Shown: piece by piece, positions 6,009 to 13,789 of the stretch
Numbering within the stretch: position 1 is the first letter of the stretch
Layout: each line of letters begins with the position of its first letter
Assembly (NCBI GenBank): GCA_010030605.1
Contig: RHCK01000004.1
Location: 1 to 21,854 of the forward strand
Reading direction: 5' to 3'
Source of the DNA: Acidimicrobiia bacterium
Lineage (GTDB): Bacteria > Actinomycetota > Acidimicrobiia > Acidimicrobiales > Ilumatobacteraceae
Length of the DNA stretch: 21,854 bases
The notes under the pieces: generated by a model
What the model saw: the letters and a program-made list of their open reading frames with translations, nothing else
Databases searched by the model: none
What the model was told of the DNA's origin: nothing
Program-made: the position numbers and the translations under genes

Positions 6009-7523
6009 GTGGCCGACTCCCGCGCGTTCTACGCGACAACCCCCATTTATTACGTCAACGCCAAGCCCCACCTCGGTCACGCCTACACCACCATTATCGG
6101 AGACGCCCTTTGTCGCTGGCATCGATTGCTCGGCGACGACGTCCACTTCCTGACGGGCACCGACGAACACGGGTTGAAGATCCAACAGGCCGCCGACGCG
6201 GCAGGAATGGCCCCGCAAGCCTTCGCCGACTCGATCGCCCCCTTGTTCGCCGACGCGTGGAAGCGGCTGAACATTTCGAACGACGACTTCATCCGCACCA
6301 CCGAGACCCGCCATCGTCTCGGAGTCCAAAAGTTGCTTCAAGCTTGCTACGACAATGGCGACATCGAACTCGACACCTATCGCGGTCTCTACTGCGTCCC
6401 GTGCGAGGCGTACTTCACGGACGACGATCTCGTCGACGGCAACTGCCCGATTCACAAGAAGCCGGTGGAACAAGTGGAAGAGGAGAACTACTTCTTCCGT
6501 CTCAGTCGTTACGGGGATCGACTTCTGAAGTGGTACGCCGACCATCCCGGTGCGATCGTTCCCGACTATCGCATGAACGAGGTCATCGGGTTCATCAAAC
6601 AAGGACTGCTCGATTTCAGCATCAGTCGCACCAGCTTCTCCTGGGGCATCCCATTGCCGTGGGACGACAAACACGTCACCTACGTGTGGTTCGACGCCTT
6701 GGCCAACTACATCACCGCTGTCGGTTACGGAACCGACGACGATCGATTCGCTCGACACTGGCCGGTCGACTTCCACATGATCGGCAAGGACATCATTCGC
6801 TTCCATTGCGTGTATTGGCCGGCGATGCTGATGTCGGCCGGCATCGAGCCGCCCAAGGGATGGGCCGTGGGCGGTTGGCTGCTCGTCGGTGGCGAGAAGA
6901 TGTCGAAAACCACCGGGAACGTCGTGAATCCTCTCGACCTCATCGACGACATCGGTGTCGACGGCTTCCGTTACTACGTGCTGGCCGAGACTCCCTACGG
7001 CGCCGATGGCGACTTCACCTACGAGGGTCTGATCGGCCGCTACAACAGCGACCTCGCGAACAACCTCGGCAACCTTCTCAGCCGAGTGGCCACCGTGGTG
7101 GGCAAGAAGTGCGACGGCATCGGACCGCGACCACGCATCGACAGCCCGCTCGCGGTCGCGGCTCGCGACGCGGTCACGGAAACCACCGCTCGATGGAACG
7201 AAGTGCAGCCCAGTCGCGCGCTCGACGCCACGTGGCAACTCATTCGCGCGACGAACGCGTACCTGGAAACGAATGAACCGTGGAAGGCCGAGCCGGGCGA
7301 AGCACTCGACGCGGTGATGGGCGACGCATTGGAAGCGTTGCGGATCGTCGCCATTCTCGCCTCTCCCGCCGTGCCCGTCACCGCGCAAGCCGTGTGGGAA
7401 CGAATCGGCATGACCGGCTCCGTTTCCGACCAACGACTGCCGTCGGCCGCCGCGTGGGGTGGCTACCCCGGCGGAGCCACGGTCGTGAAGGGCGAGCCGC
7501 TCTTCCCTCGACGCCAACTCTGA
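6009..7523 (+). CDS. metG: Methionyl-tRNA synthetase
   Basis: The enzyme charges tRNA-Met with methionine using ATP. The 504-aa protein is a class I synthetase of the short bacterial type, without the C-terminal tRNA-binding extension. It shows the first signature as HLGH (21-24) after TTPIYYVNAKP, a zinc-type knuckle C129-x2-C132 ... C146-x2-H149, and the second signature as KMSKT (297-301). The anticodon-binding helical domain occupies about 360-480. The start is GTG at 6009, since the family N-terminus begins at once (FYATTPIYY). tatD follows 7 bases downstream, as in Bacillus and Mycobacterium, and is likely co-transcribed. Confidence 0.98.
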   Translation: MADSRAFYATTPIYYVNAKPHLGHAYTTIIGDALCRWHRLLGDDVHFLTGTDEHGLKIQQAADAAGMAPQAFADSIAPLFADAWKRLNISNDDFIRTTETRHRLGVQKLLQACYDNGDIELDTYRGLYCVPCEAYFTDDDLVDGNCPIHKKPVEQVEEENYFFRLSRYGDRLLKWYADHPGAIVPDYRMNEVIGFIKQGLLDFSISRTSFSWGIPLPWDDKHVTYVWFDALANYITAVGYGTDDDRFARHWPVDFHMIGKDIIRFHCVYWPAMLMSAGIEPPKGWAVGGWLLVGGEKMSKTTGNVVNPLDLIDDIGVDGFRYYVLAETPYGADGDFTYEGLIGRYNSDLANNLGNLLSRVATVVGKKCDGIGPRPRIDSPLAVAARDAVTETTARWNEVQPSRALDATWQLIRATNAYLETNEPWKAEPGEALDAVMGDALEALRIVAILASPAVPVTAQAVWERIGMTGSVSDQRLPSAAAWGGYPGGATVVKGEPLFPRRQL

Positions 7524-7530
7524 GCCCGTC

Positions 7531-8316
7531 ATGTGGACCGATACCCATTGTCATCTCGACGACGATCGTTATCGCGGCGATGTCGACCCCCGACGCGAAC
7601 TCGGCGGAACGAACGGGGTGTTGGATCAGGCACGTCGCGCTGGCGTCGACCGATTCATCAACGTCGGTTGTGATCGCAATTCCTCGTTGCGGGCCATCGA
7701 CATCGCCGGGGCGCACCCCGACGTGTGGGCCAGCGTCGGCCTCCACCCTCATGAAGCCGTGAACGGCGTCGATTCCATTCGTGACTTGATCGATGCTCCT
7801 CGGGTCATCGCCATCGGCGAGGCCGGTCTCGATTACTACTACGAGCACTCACCGCGCGACACGCAGCGAATCGCTTTCGCCGAGCAGATCGCACTGGCGA
7901 ACGAGCACGACCTGCCGCTCATCATTCACACGCGCGATGCGTGGGACGACACCTTCGCGGTGTTGCGAGAAACCGGAGTTCCGACATCGGTCATCTTCCA
8001 TTGCTTCACCGGCGGGCCGGCAGAAGCGCGTCGATGCCTCGACATCGGAGCTTTCCTCAGCTTCTCGGGAATCGTGACGTTCAAGAACGCCACCGATGTC
8101 GCCGACGCTGCTCGCATGTGCGCCAGCGATCGCATCCTCGTGGAGACCGACAGCCCGTATCTCGCTCCGGTACCCCATCGTGGTCGCGTGAATCAGCCGG
8201 CGAACGTGGCCGTCGTCGGCACGCACATCGCCGATCTGCGCTCGACACCCGTCGACGAATTCGCGGCTCTCACCTCCACGAATGCCCGCATTGCGTTCCC
8301 CGCGCTCGCTTCATAA
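7531..8316 (+). CDS. tatD: TatD-family metal-dependent deoxyribonuclease
   Basis: The 261-aa TIM-barrel hydrolase has all expected metal-site motifs: DTHCHLD with H6 and H8, GEAGLDYYY with E97, IIHTRDAWDD with H133, FHCFTGG with H157, and ETDSPYLAP with D207. Family members trim DNA 3' ends or act as general phosphodiesterases, and the TatD name does not imply a role in Tat export. It follows metG closely. Its TAA stop doubles as part of a TAACCT box for the next gene. Confidence 0.96.
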   Translation: MWTDTHCHLDDDRYRGDVDPRRELGGTNGVLDQARRAGVDRFINVGCDRNSSLRAIDIAGAHPDVWASVGLHPHEAVNGVDSIRDLIDAPRVIAIGEAGLDYYYEHSPRDTQRIAFAEQIALANEHDLPLIIHTRDAWDDTFAVLRETGVPTSVIFHCFTGGPAEARRCLDIGAFLSFSGIVTFKNATDVADAARMCASDRILVETDSPYLAPVPHRGRVNQPANVAVVGTHIADLRSTPVDEFAALTSTNARIAFPALAS

Positions 8317-8319
8317 CCT
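8291..8319 (+). promoter_or_regulatory. Putative promoter of the RlpA-like gene
   Basis: TTGCGT (8291-8296), a 17-base spacer and TAACCT (8314-8319) fit a sigma-70-type promoter inside the end of tatD. The start site would fall about 5 bases before the ATG at 8332. Confidence 0.4.
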
Positions 8320-8331
8320 GAACAAGCCGAC

Positions 8332-8817
8332 ATGATGAATTCCACCGAACGCCGCCGCTTGTTGATCGCCGCCGCGGTGACCGTTGTCGCCATCCCCGTG
8401 CTCATGATCTCCGGTGGCTCGGATTCGTCGAGCGACGAACCATCGACTCCCACCACCGTCGTCCTCGAGAACACGGAACCAGCCGATCCGGCCTTTCTTC
8501 CGGTCGAGGACAGCACCCCGGCCCCCGAGATCATCACCGTCAACGTTCCCGCTCCTCCGTCAGGCACGGTCATCAAGGGCATCGCCTCGTTCATTCGTTG
8601 GCCGGAAACCTTGGGGCTCCGCCCGTGCGCCACGCCCAATGCCCTGATCGGATCGATCATCACCGTCACCAATTTGAACAACGGGCGTTCCATCGAGTGC
8701 AACAACGTGTCCATCCAGCAGTTGCCCGGCGACGCGGTGATCATCATTCACACCGAAGTGTTCCTGGAACTGGCCGATCTCGTGGACGCGCCGATCCCGG
8801 TGCAGATCGCGTTCTAG
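8332..8817 (+). CDS. Membrane-anchored RlpA-like double-psi beta-barrel protein
   Basis: The 161-aa protein has basic residues, one hydrophobic segment (about 9-27), a Ser/Thr/Pro-rich extracytoplasmic linker (about 28-78) and a C-terminal domain (82-161) resembling the RlpA double-psi beta-barrel. It shows GIASF, a cysteine-alanine turn, IGSIITVTNLNNGRSIE, then an IIIHTEVFLELADL helix and a closing strand PVQIAF. RlpA enzymes cleave peptidoglycan glycan strands, using an Asp in a NDRGP-type motif and a His in the first loop. Here the first loop is shortened and the NDRGP position reads NNVSI, so catalysis is doubtful. C99 and C123 could form a disulfide. It sits between tatD and rsmA, the slot held by rpfB in Mycobacterium and yabE in Bacillus, both cell-wall proteins. 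The adjacent second-codon ATG (8335) is an alternative start. Confidence 0.75.
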   Translation: MMNSTERRRLLIAAAVTVVAIPVLMISGGSDSSSDEPSTPTTVVLENTEPADPAFLPVEDSTPAPEIITVNVPAPPSGTVIKGIASFIRWPETLGLRPCATPNALIGSIITVTNLNNGRSIECNNVSIQQLPGDAVIIIHTEVFLELADLVDAPIPVQIAF

Positions 8818-8823
8818 GACACC

Positions 8824-9657
8824 GTGACTCATTCCCGCGCCGACATCACCCGCCTTCTCGAGGCCAACGGCCTGTCTCCTCGCCGAGCTTTCGGACAGAA
8901 CTTCGTTGCCGACCCGAATACCGTGCGTCGAATCGCGCGTTTGGCCGCCGTCGGCGAGAACGATCACGTCGTCGAGATCGGTGCCGGGCTCGGATCACTC
9001 ACGCTCGCATTGGCCGAGTACGGACCTCGCATCACCGCGATCGAGATCGACCACGGTGTCGCCCCCGTCCTGCGCGAGGTCGTTCGGGATCTACAACGCG
9101 TGAACGTCGTCGAAGGTGACGCGCGCCAGTTGGACTGGGACTCCATCGTTCCTCGCGACGAGCGAGCGGTCGTCGTGGCGAACCTGCCGTACAACGTGGC
9201 CACTCCACTGGTCGCCGATCTGCTGGACGCGGTCCCCCAACTCCATCGTTTCGTGGTGATGGTGCAAAAGGAGGTGGCCTTGCGTTTGGTGGCCGAGGCC
9301 GGAAGCTCCGACTACGGCGCCGTCAGCGTGAAGGTCGCGTATTGGGCCACCTCGAGAATTCTCGGTGACGTTCCGCCGACGGTCTTCGTGCCTCGCCCGA
9401 AGGTCACCTCGTCGATCATCGAGATCACGCGGCGCGAGACTCCGGCCATCGGCCCCGAATTGGATCCACATGAACTCTTCTCGGTGGTGAGGACGGCATT
9501 CGGGCAACGACGCAAAATGTTGCGTCGCTCCTTGGCGGCGCGCACCTCCGACGCGATCTTCGAGGACGCCGCAGTGTCCCCCGAGGCTCGACCGGAGGAT
9601 CTCGACGTCGAACAATGGGGTCGTCTCGCGACGGCGATCATCGGAGCACGACGATGA
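8824..9657 (+). CDS. rsmA: 16S rRNA dimethyladenosine transferase RsmA (KsgA)
   Basis: RsmA dimethylates two adjacent adenines in helix 45 of 16S rRNA late in 30S assembly. In the 277-aa protein, FGQNF (23-27), the SAM-binding EIGAGLGSLT (51-60), the acidic EID at the end of strand 2, GDARQLD and the catalytic NLPY (120-123) are all present, followed by FVPRPKVTSSI and a C-terminal helical domain containing FGQRRKMLRRSL. It starts with GTG 6 bases after the preceding stop. Its stop overlaps the start of ispE (ATGA), which suggests translational coupling. Confidence 0.98.
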   Translation: MTHSRADITRLLEANGLSPRRAFGQNFVADPNTVRRIARLAAVGENDHVVEIGAGLGSLTLALAEYGPRITAIEIDHGVAPVLREVVRDLQRVNVVEGDARQLDWDSIVPRDERAVVVANLPYNVATPLVADLLDAVPQLHRFVVMVQKEVALRLVAEAGSSDYGAVSVKVAYWATSRILGDVPPTVFVPRPKVTSSIIEITRRETPAIGPELDPHELFSVVRTAFGQRRKMLRRSLAARTSDAIFEDAAVSPEARPEDLDVEQWGRLATAIIGARR

Positions 9658-10412
9658 ACGTCGAACGACTCGTCGCGCCGGCGAAGTTGACCGTGTCGTT
9701 GCGCATCACCGGAGTGCGTGCCGATGGATACCACCTCATCGACGCGGTGATGACCACCCTCGCTCTCCACGACGAGATCACGGTCGAGGAAATCACGGTC
9801 GAGGCCGATCGCGACGTCACCGAACTCGAATTCGACGGCCCATTCTCGGACGGCATTCCCACCGATTCCACGAATTTGGTGGCGCGCGCCTTGCACTTGT
9901 GCGGACGGCACGCGCGCGTGCGGGTCACGAAGAACATCCCACACGGCGGTGGCTTGGGCGGCGGCTCCGCCGATGCCGCGGCCATCTTGCGTTGGGCCGG
10001 GTTCGATGACCTCGAGGCTGCCTCACGAATCGGGGCGGACATTCCGTTTTGCCTGGTGGGTGGCCGCGCACGCGTGACCGGTATCGGCGAGATCATCGAA
10101 CCCATGGGGCGCGATCCACGGGACTACACCTTGATCATTCCGCCCTTGTCCGTCAGCACCCCGCGCGTGTACGCCGCATGGGACGAGTTGGGTGGACCAA
10201 GGTGCGATCGCGACCGAAATCCGAATGACTTGGAATCGGCGGCCATGGTTGTCGAACCGGAACTTCGTCGCTGGAAGAACCTGATCGAAGACGCGCTCGG
10301 AACCGAACCGATCTTGGCCGGAAGCGGAGCCACGTGGTTCGTCGAGGGTCGCCATTCGGCGTCGGCCTCGACCCTGCCGGGGGCCCGAGTGGTGGAGACC
10401 ACCGGGTTCTGA
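9654..10412 (+). CDS. ispE: 4-diphosphocytidyl-2-C-methyl-D-erythritol kinase
   Basis: IspE phosphorylates CDP-methylerythritol in the MEP pathway of isoprenoid synthesis. The 252-aa GHMP kinase has PAKLTVSLRI with K11, RADGYHLID, the ATP-binding glycine loop GGGLGGGSAD (98-107), GADIPFCLVGG with the catalytic D129, and a C-terminal AGSGATWF replacing the more usual SGSGPTVF. It is about 30 residues shorter than E. coli IspE (283), with the loss mostly in the C-terminal half, but no key residue is missing. It overlaps rsmA by 4 bases. A hairpin follows the stop. Confidence 0.95.
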   Translation: MNVERLVAPAKLTVSLRITGVRADGYHLIDAVMTTLALHDEITVEEITVEADRDVTELEFDGPFSDGIPTDSTNLVARALHLCGRHARVRVTKNIPHGGGLGGGSADAAAILRWAGFDDLEAASRIGADIPFCLVGGRARVTGIGEIIEPMGRDPRDYTLIIPPLSVSTPRVYAAWDELGGPRCDRDRNPNDLESAAMVVEPELRRWKNLIEDALGTEPILAGSGATWFVEGRHSASASTLPGARVVETTGF

Positions 10413-10420
10413 CGTTTCAG

Positions 10421-10440
10421 GACCGGAACCAAATCCGGTC
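10421..10440. terminator. Bidirectional hairpin between ispE and bS22
   Basis: A perfect 7-bp stem GACCGGA/TCCGGTC with a 6-base loop sits between two convergent genes. There is no T-tract on either side, which is common for actinobacterial terminators. It would serve both directions. Confidence 0.6.
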
Positions 10441-10447
10441 GGTGCGA

Positions 10448-10540
10448 TTACTTGCGACGCTGGTGACGCGTGCGGCGAAGCATCTTCTTGTGCTTCTTCT
10501 TTCGCATGCGCTTACGACGCTTCTTGATCAACGAACCCAT
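10448..10540 (-). CDS. 30S ribosomal protein bS22 (AURKAIP1/COX24-type, 30 aa)
   Basis: The 30-aa, very basic protein begins MGSLIKKRRKRMRKKKHKK and ends MLRRTRHQRRK. This pattern matches the mycobacterial 30S protein bS22 almost residue for residue and the AURKAIP1/COX24 domain of mitochondrial ribosomal proteins. bS22 lies in the 30S subunit close to the decoding region. A strong Shine-Dalgarno GGAGAGG stands 5 bases before the ATG, unlike most genes here, which lack one. It is convergent with ispE and divergent from tRNA-Gln. Confidence 0.93.
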   Translation of the reverse strand: MGSLIKKRRKRMRKKKHKKMLRRTRHQRRK

Positions 10541-10567
10541 GAGGACCTCTCCAATGACAGGCTTCGT

Positions 10568-10597
10568 ACGCTAGCGAGATCGGACCGCCATCGCCAA
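10568..10597 (-). promoter_or_regulatory. Putative promoter of bS22
   Basis: On the minus strand, TTGGCG (10592-10597), an 18-base spacer and TAGCGT (10568-10573) precede the gene. A leader of about 20 bases would carry the Shine-Dalgarno. The -35 and spacing equal those of the thioesterase promoter. Confidence 0.45.
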
Positions 10598-10614
10598 CGG
10601 CAGGTCCGTTCCGA

Positions 10615-10620
10615 TACCGT
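10615..10620 (+). promoter_or_regulatory. Possible -10 box of tRNA-Gln
   Basis: TACCGT lies 36 bases before the mature tRNA. No convincing -35 is seen. The leader would contain a CGTTCG/CGAACG inverted repeat. Confidence 0.25.
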
Positions 10621-10656
10621 TGGGGCGTCGTTCGACCCGCACAGGACGAACGTCGT

Positions 10657-10727
10657 TCCGGGGTCGTCCAATGGTAGGACAGCTGATTTTGGTTCAGAGA
10701 ATAGGGGTTCGAGCCCTCTCCCCGGAG
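10657..10727 (+). tRNA. tRNA-Gln, anticodon TTG
   Basis: The 71-nt cloverleaf has an acceptor stem TCCGGGG/CCCCGGA with discriminator G, D-stem GTCC/GGAC, anticodon loop TTTTGGT giving TTG, and T-loop TTCGAGC. One G-A mismatch tops the anticodon stem. CCA is not encoded (CCG follows). It lies 94 bases upstream of glmU on the same strand. Confidence 0.97.
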
Positions 10728-10821
10728 CCGTGACAGCCAGCGAATCATTCCCCAGCGGATCAACCCGGGGCTCACACGCCGTCGGCACTCACCTCACCTC
10801 CGTTCGCTCCGGGTCGTTCTG

Positions 10822-11979
10822 ATGGCCGTGTACGCGATCGTCCTGGCTGCCGGCGAAGGCACGCGAATGCGCTCGCAACGACCCAAGCCGCTCCACCTGA
10901 TCTGCGGACGACCGATGGTGATGCACGTTCTGCACGCACTCGAAGGTGTTGCACCACGACGTGCGGTGGTGGTGGTCGGTCACGGCGCCGACAAGGTGTC
11001 GAAGAGGGTCACCGCCGACTCACCGACATGGCTGCGAACGATGTTCGCCCAACAAACGGTGCAACGAGGCACCGGCGATGCGGTGATGGTGGGACTCACC
11101 GCTCTCGACCACGCCCTCATCGAAGAATCCGCGACCACGGCAGCCTCCGTCGATGCCCCCGACGAACTCGATGACACCTCCACCGTGATCGTTCTGCCGG
11201 GCGACACCCCGTTGTTGCGCCGGGAAACCATCGACGATCTGGTGGCCGAACACGAAGCGCACGGTTACGCCGCGACCGTGTTGGTCTCGAACATGGACGA
11301 CCCGAGCGGATACGGACGCATCGTCCGCGGGCGCGATGGACGCGTGCAGCGGATCGTGGAGCAACGAGACGCCTCCGACGAGGAAAAATCCATCACCGAA
11401 ATCAACACCTCGATCTACGCCTTCCGACGAGACCTCCTGGCGCCGGCGCTTCGCCACCTCTCTCCCGACAACGCTCAAGGCGAGTTGTATCTGACCGACG
11501 TGGTGGCGGTCCTCGCCGGAATGGGACACAAGGTGGGAGCCATCGAGGCGCCGGCTCCCGAGACCCAGGGTGTCAACGATCGATGGCAGTTGGCCTTGGC
11601 CGAGCGCGAACTCCGCTCGCGCACCAACCGGCACTGGTTGCTGAACGGGGTCACGATGATCGATCCTCGCCAAACATTCATCGACATCGGAGTGAGGATC
11701 GGTCGAGACGTCACGTTGTTCCCCGGAACCATGCTGCAAGGCGATACCGCCATCGGTGATGGATGTGAAATCGGCCCCAATTCGCGGCTCGTCGACTGCA
11801 CGGTCGGCGATGGATCCCGCGTCGAGAACACCGTCGCACGACTCGCCTCCATCGGGAGGGACTGCGTGGTCGGGCCGTTCGCCCATCTTTCGTCGGGCTC
11901 GTCCGTGGCTGACGGCCGACGGACTGGTGCGTTCTATGATTCGGACGGACGACAGGCGAGCGACGACGCGTCAACGTGA
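10822..11979 (+). CDS. glmU: GlmU, UTP:GlcNAc-1-P uridylyltransferase with truncated acetyltransferase domain
   Basis: Full-length GlmU (about 455 aa) acetylates GlcN-1-P and then makes UDP-GlcNAc, the precursor of peptidoglycan. Here only 385 aa remain. The N-terminal pyrophosphorylase domain is intact: LAAGEGTRM (8-16), the K22 position in RPKPLH, RGTGDAV, PGDTPLL with D128, SGYGRI, E180 in IVEQRDA, EINT with N195, and GVNDRWQL with N252. The left-handed beta-helix starts near 270 (hexads such as IGRDVT, IGDGCEI, VGDGSRV) but stops after GPFAHLSSG and a short non-helical tail. The part with the catalytic histidine (E. coli H363) and the acetyl-CoA site is absent, and the substrate arginines of the FARLRPG motif are replaced (FAHLSSG). 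The uridylyl step should work; the acetyl step should not. It is followed by prs as in the ancestral operon. Confidence 0.93.
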   Translation: MAVYAIVLAAGEGTRMRSQRPKPLHLICGRPMVMHVLHALEGVAPRRAVVVVGHGADKVSKRVTADSPTWLRTMFAQQTVQRGTGDAVMVGLTALDHALIEESATTAASVDAPDELDDTSTVIVLPGDTPLLRRETIDDLVAEHEAHGYAATVLVSNMDDPSGYGRIVRGRDGRVQRIVEQRDASDEEKSITEINTSIYAFRRDLLAPALRHLSPDNAQGELYLTDVVAVLAGMGHKVGAIEAPAPETQGVNDRWQLALAERELRSRTNRHWLLNGVTMIDPRQTFIDIGVRIGRDVTLFPGTMLQGDTAIGDGCEIGPNSRLVDCTVGDGSRVENTVARLASIGRDCVVGPFAHLSSGSSVADGRRTGAFYDSDGRQASDDAST

Positions 11980-12015
11980 CGAGGAACGTTCGCCCAGCAA
12001 CAGATCGGGGACGAT

Positions 12016-13017
12016 GTGAGCCAGGTGGACAAGGTCACGACCAAGCGAATGGCGTTGTATTCCGGTCGGACCCACATGGCTTTGGCTCGCGAAGTCGCCG
12101 GGTTTCTGGGAATCGAACTGGGTGAGCCGAACCTCGTCGAGTTCGCCAACGGCGAAGTGCGCCCGCGCTTCGGTGAGAGCGTTCGTGGGTCGGACGTCTT
12201 CATCATGCAAAGCCATTTCGGATGCGATGGCCGATCGATCAACGACTCGATCATGGAGCAGCTCATCATGATCGACGCCGCCCAACGTGCGTCGGCCAAG
12301 CGCATCACCGCGGTGTGCCCCTTCTACGGATACGCCCGACAGGACCGCAAGGCCGAAGGGCGCGAACCGATCACGGCTCGCCTCATCGCCGATCTCTTCA
12401 AGGCCGCTGGCGCCAAGCGCATGGTGTCCATCGATCTTCACAGCGGTCAGATTCAAGGCTTCTTCGATGGACCCGTCGACCACCTCACCGCCATGCCGGT
12501 GATCGAGCAGTACATCCGCGAAAACGCGAAGAACCCAGTCATCGTCTCCCCCGACGCCGGTCGCATCAAAGTCGCCGAGCGCATGCAGCAACACCTCGGC
12601 GCGGACCTCGGCGCGGATCTGGCGTTCGTGTACAAGCGTCGTCCCAAGGGCAGCACCAACGTCGCCCAAGCACTCGACGTAATCGGTGACGTGGAAGGTC
12701 GCCTCTGCATCCTCACCGACGACATGATCGACACCGGCGGAACCATCGTGTCCGCCGCCCATCTTCTTCTCGACAAGGGCGCCACCGAGGTGTGGGCCAT
12801 GGCCACCCACGGCGTTTTGTCCGGACCCGCCATCGAGCGACTGTCGAATTCTCGTATCGATCGGGTTGTGCTGACCAACACCTTGCCCTTGGCTCCCGAG
12901 GCCCACATCGACAAGATCAAGGTGCTCTCGGTCGGCCGCATCATCGCCGACGCCTTGGCCGCCGTGTTCGACGACACCAGCGTGAGCGAGATCTTCGGCG
13001 GAGAGAACCAGGCCTGA
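12016..13017 (+). CDS. prs: Ribose-phosphate pyrophosphokinase (PRPP synthetase)
   Basis: Prs makes PRPP from ribose-5-phosphate and ATP for purine, pyrimidine, histidine, tryptophan and NAD synthesis. The 333-aa protein has FYGYARQDRK (ATP-binding flexible region, 103-112), DLHSGQIQGFF with the catalytic-loop histidine H142, the KRRP loop at 207-210 and the PRPP loop DDMIDTGGT (235-243). It starts with GTG, because about nine residues normally precede the LYSG strand. A short tandem GADLGADL appears near 195-202. It lies 36 bases after glmU, the usual glmU-prs pairing. Confidence 0.97.
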   Translation: MSQVDKVTTKRMALYSGRTHMALAREVAGFLGIELGEPNLVEFANGEVRPRFGESVRGSDVFIMQSHFGCDGRSINDSIMEQLIMIDAAQRASAKRITAVCPFYGYARQDRKAEGREPITARLIADLFKAAGAKRMVSIDLHSGQIQGFFDGPVDHLTAMPVIEQYIRENAKNPVIVSPDAGRIKVAERMQQHLGADLGADLAFVYKRRPKGSTNVAQALDVIGDVEGRLCILTDDMIDTGGTIVSAAHLLLDKGATEVWAMATHGVLSGPAIERLSNSRIDRVVLTNTLPLAPEAHIDKIKVLSVGRIIADALAAVFDDTSVSEIFGGENQA

Positions 13018-13054
13018 TCCGGTCCTGGACCCGCAACCGGACCCACAAACGGGG

Positions 13055-13074
13055 CAGAACCGGGCCAGAACCGG
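13055..13074 (+). repeat. Short tandem repeat in the prs-rplY gap
   Basis: CAGAACCGG occurs at 13055-13063 and 13066-13074 (period 11), with a related AACCGG at 13035-13040. The 140-base gap otherwise holds a weak TCCGGT/ACCGGA inverted repeat just after the prs stop and the rplY promoter. The role is unknown and it may be chance in GC-rich DNA. Confidence 0.4.
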
Positions 13075-13076
13075 AG

Positions 13077-13106
13077 TAGTGAAGGGGCGCCAATCACCTC
13101 TAGGCT
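13077..13106 (+). promoter_or_regulatory. Putative promoter of rplY
   Basis: TAGGCT at 13101-13106 is a good -10 of the TAGNNT type. TAGTGA 18 bases upstream is a weak -35. It would give a leader of about 45 bases carrying a GAAAGG Shine-Dalgarno before the ATG at 13158. Confidence 0.4.
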
Positions 13107-13157
13107 TGGCAACCGTCTGTGATCCCCCGGGCCCCGCCCGGCACGAAAGGCCGCGTC

Positions 13158-13781
13158 ATGTCCACCACTCTTGTTGCCACCCCCGGTCGTCTCTCCGGTA
13201 GCGCCGAAGCTCGTCGCATCCGCCGGGATGAGAAGATCCCCGCGGTCATCTACGGCCAGGGCATGGAACCGGTGTCGGTCATCGTCGATCGTCGCGACCT
13301 GCGCATCGCCTTGTCCGGCGCCGCGGGCGCCAACACCATTCTCGAGATCAAGGTCGACGGCAACTCGTACCCCGCCGTCGTGAAGGACATGCAGCGACAC
13401 CCCGTGCGTCGCACCGTCGCCCACGTCGACTTCCTGCGCATCAACATGAGCGAAGAGCTCACCATCGCCGTGCCGGTGCGCTTGGTCGGTGAAGCCAAGG
13501 CTGTTCTCGCCGAGGGCGGACTGGTCGATCCGTCGCAAGACACCATCGACATCGTCACCACCCCGGCCAACATGCCGAGCGAGATCTCGATCGACATCAC
13601 CGCCATGCAACCCGGCGACGTCATCCGCTTGGGTCAGATTTCCCTCCCCGCCGGCACCCGTGCGCTCGGAGATCCCGAACTTCCGATCGTCACCGCGATC
13701 GCTGGATCCAAGGCCGAGGCCGCACCGGTGGCCGCCGCCGAGGAGACCCCGGCCGCTGGTGATGCCAAGCCCAAGTCCTGA
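13158..13781 (+). CDS. rplY: 50S ribosomal protein bL25 (CTC family)
   Basis: bL25 binds 5S rRNA in the 50S subunit. The 207-aa protein is the long CTC form: an N-terminal 5S-binding beta-barrel (about 1-95, with VATPGRLSGSAEARRIRR, IPAVIYGQG, and MQRHPVRRTVAHVDFLRI), a C-terminal TL5/CTC domain (about 96-185) and an alanine-rich acidic tail. ATG 13158 is chosen because GAAAGG stands 8 bases upstream and the family N-terminus starts here; an in-frame start at 13119 has no such support. In Bacillus the homologue is a general stress protein, but no sigma-B-like box is evident here. Confidence 0.97.
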   Translation: MSTTLVATPGRLSGSAEARRIRRDEKIPAVIYGQGMEPVSVIVDRRDLRIALSGAAGANTILEIKVDGNSYPAVVKDMQRHPVRRTVAHVDFLRINMSEELTIAVPVRLVGEAKAVLAEGGLVDPSQDTIDIVTTPANMPSEISIDITAMQPGDVIRLGQISLPAGTRALGDPELPIVTAIAGSKAEAAPVAAAEETPAAGDAKPKS

Positions 13782-13789
13782 CGCTCATC

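Noticed and set aside
5748..7532. 594-codon antisense frame over metG
   Set aside because: Long antisense frames are expected from high-GC codon bias. MetG motifs on the other strand are complete.
12598..12621. Direct repeat within prs coding for GADLGADL
   Set aside because: It is a short in-frame duplication in a surface region of an otherwise normal enzyme. No function need be invoked.
13018..13041. Terminator after prs
   Set aside because: The TCCGGT/ACCGGA stem is only 6 bp with a 12-base loop and no T-tract, in DNA rich in CCGG. Too weak to call.
12453..13610. 385-codon antisense frame across prs and rplY
   Set aside because: It spans two clear genes and the promoter region between them, and its translation has no family features.
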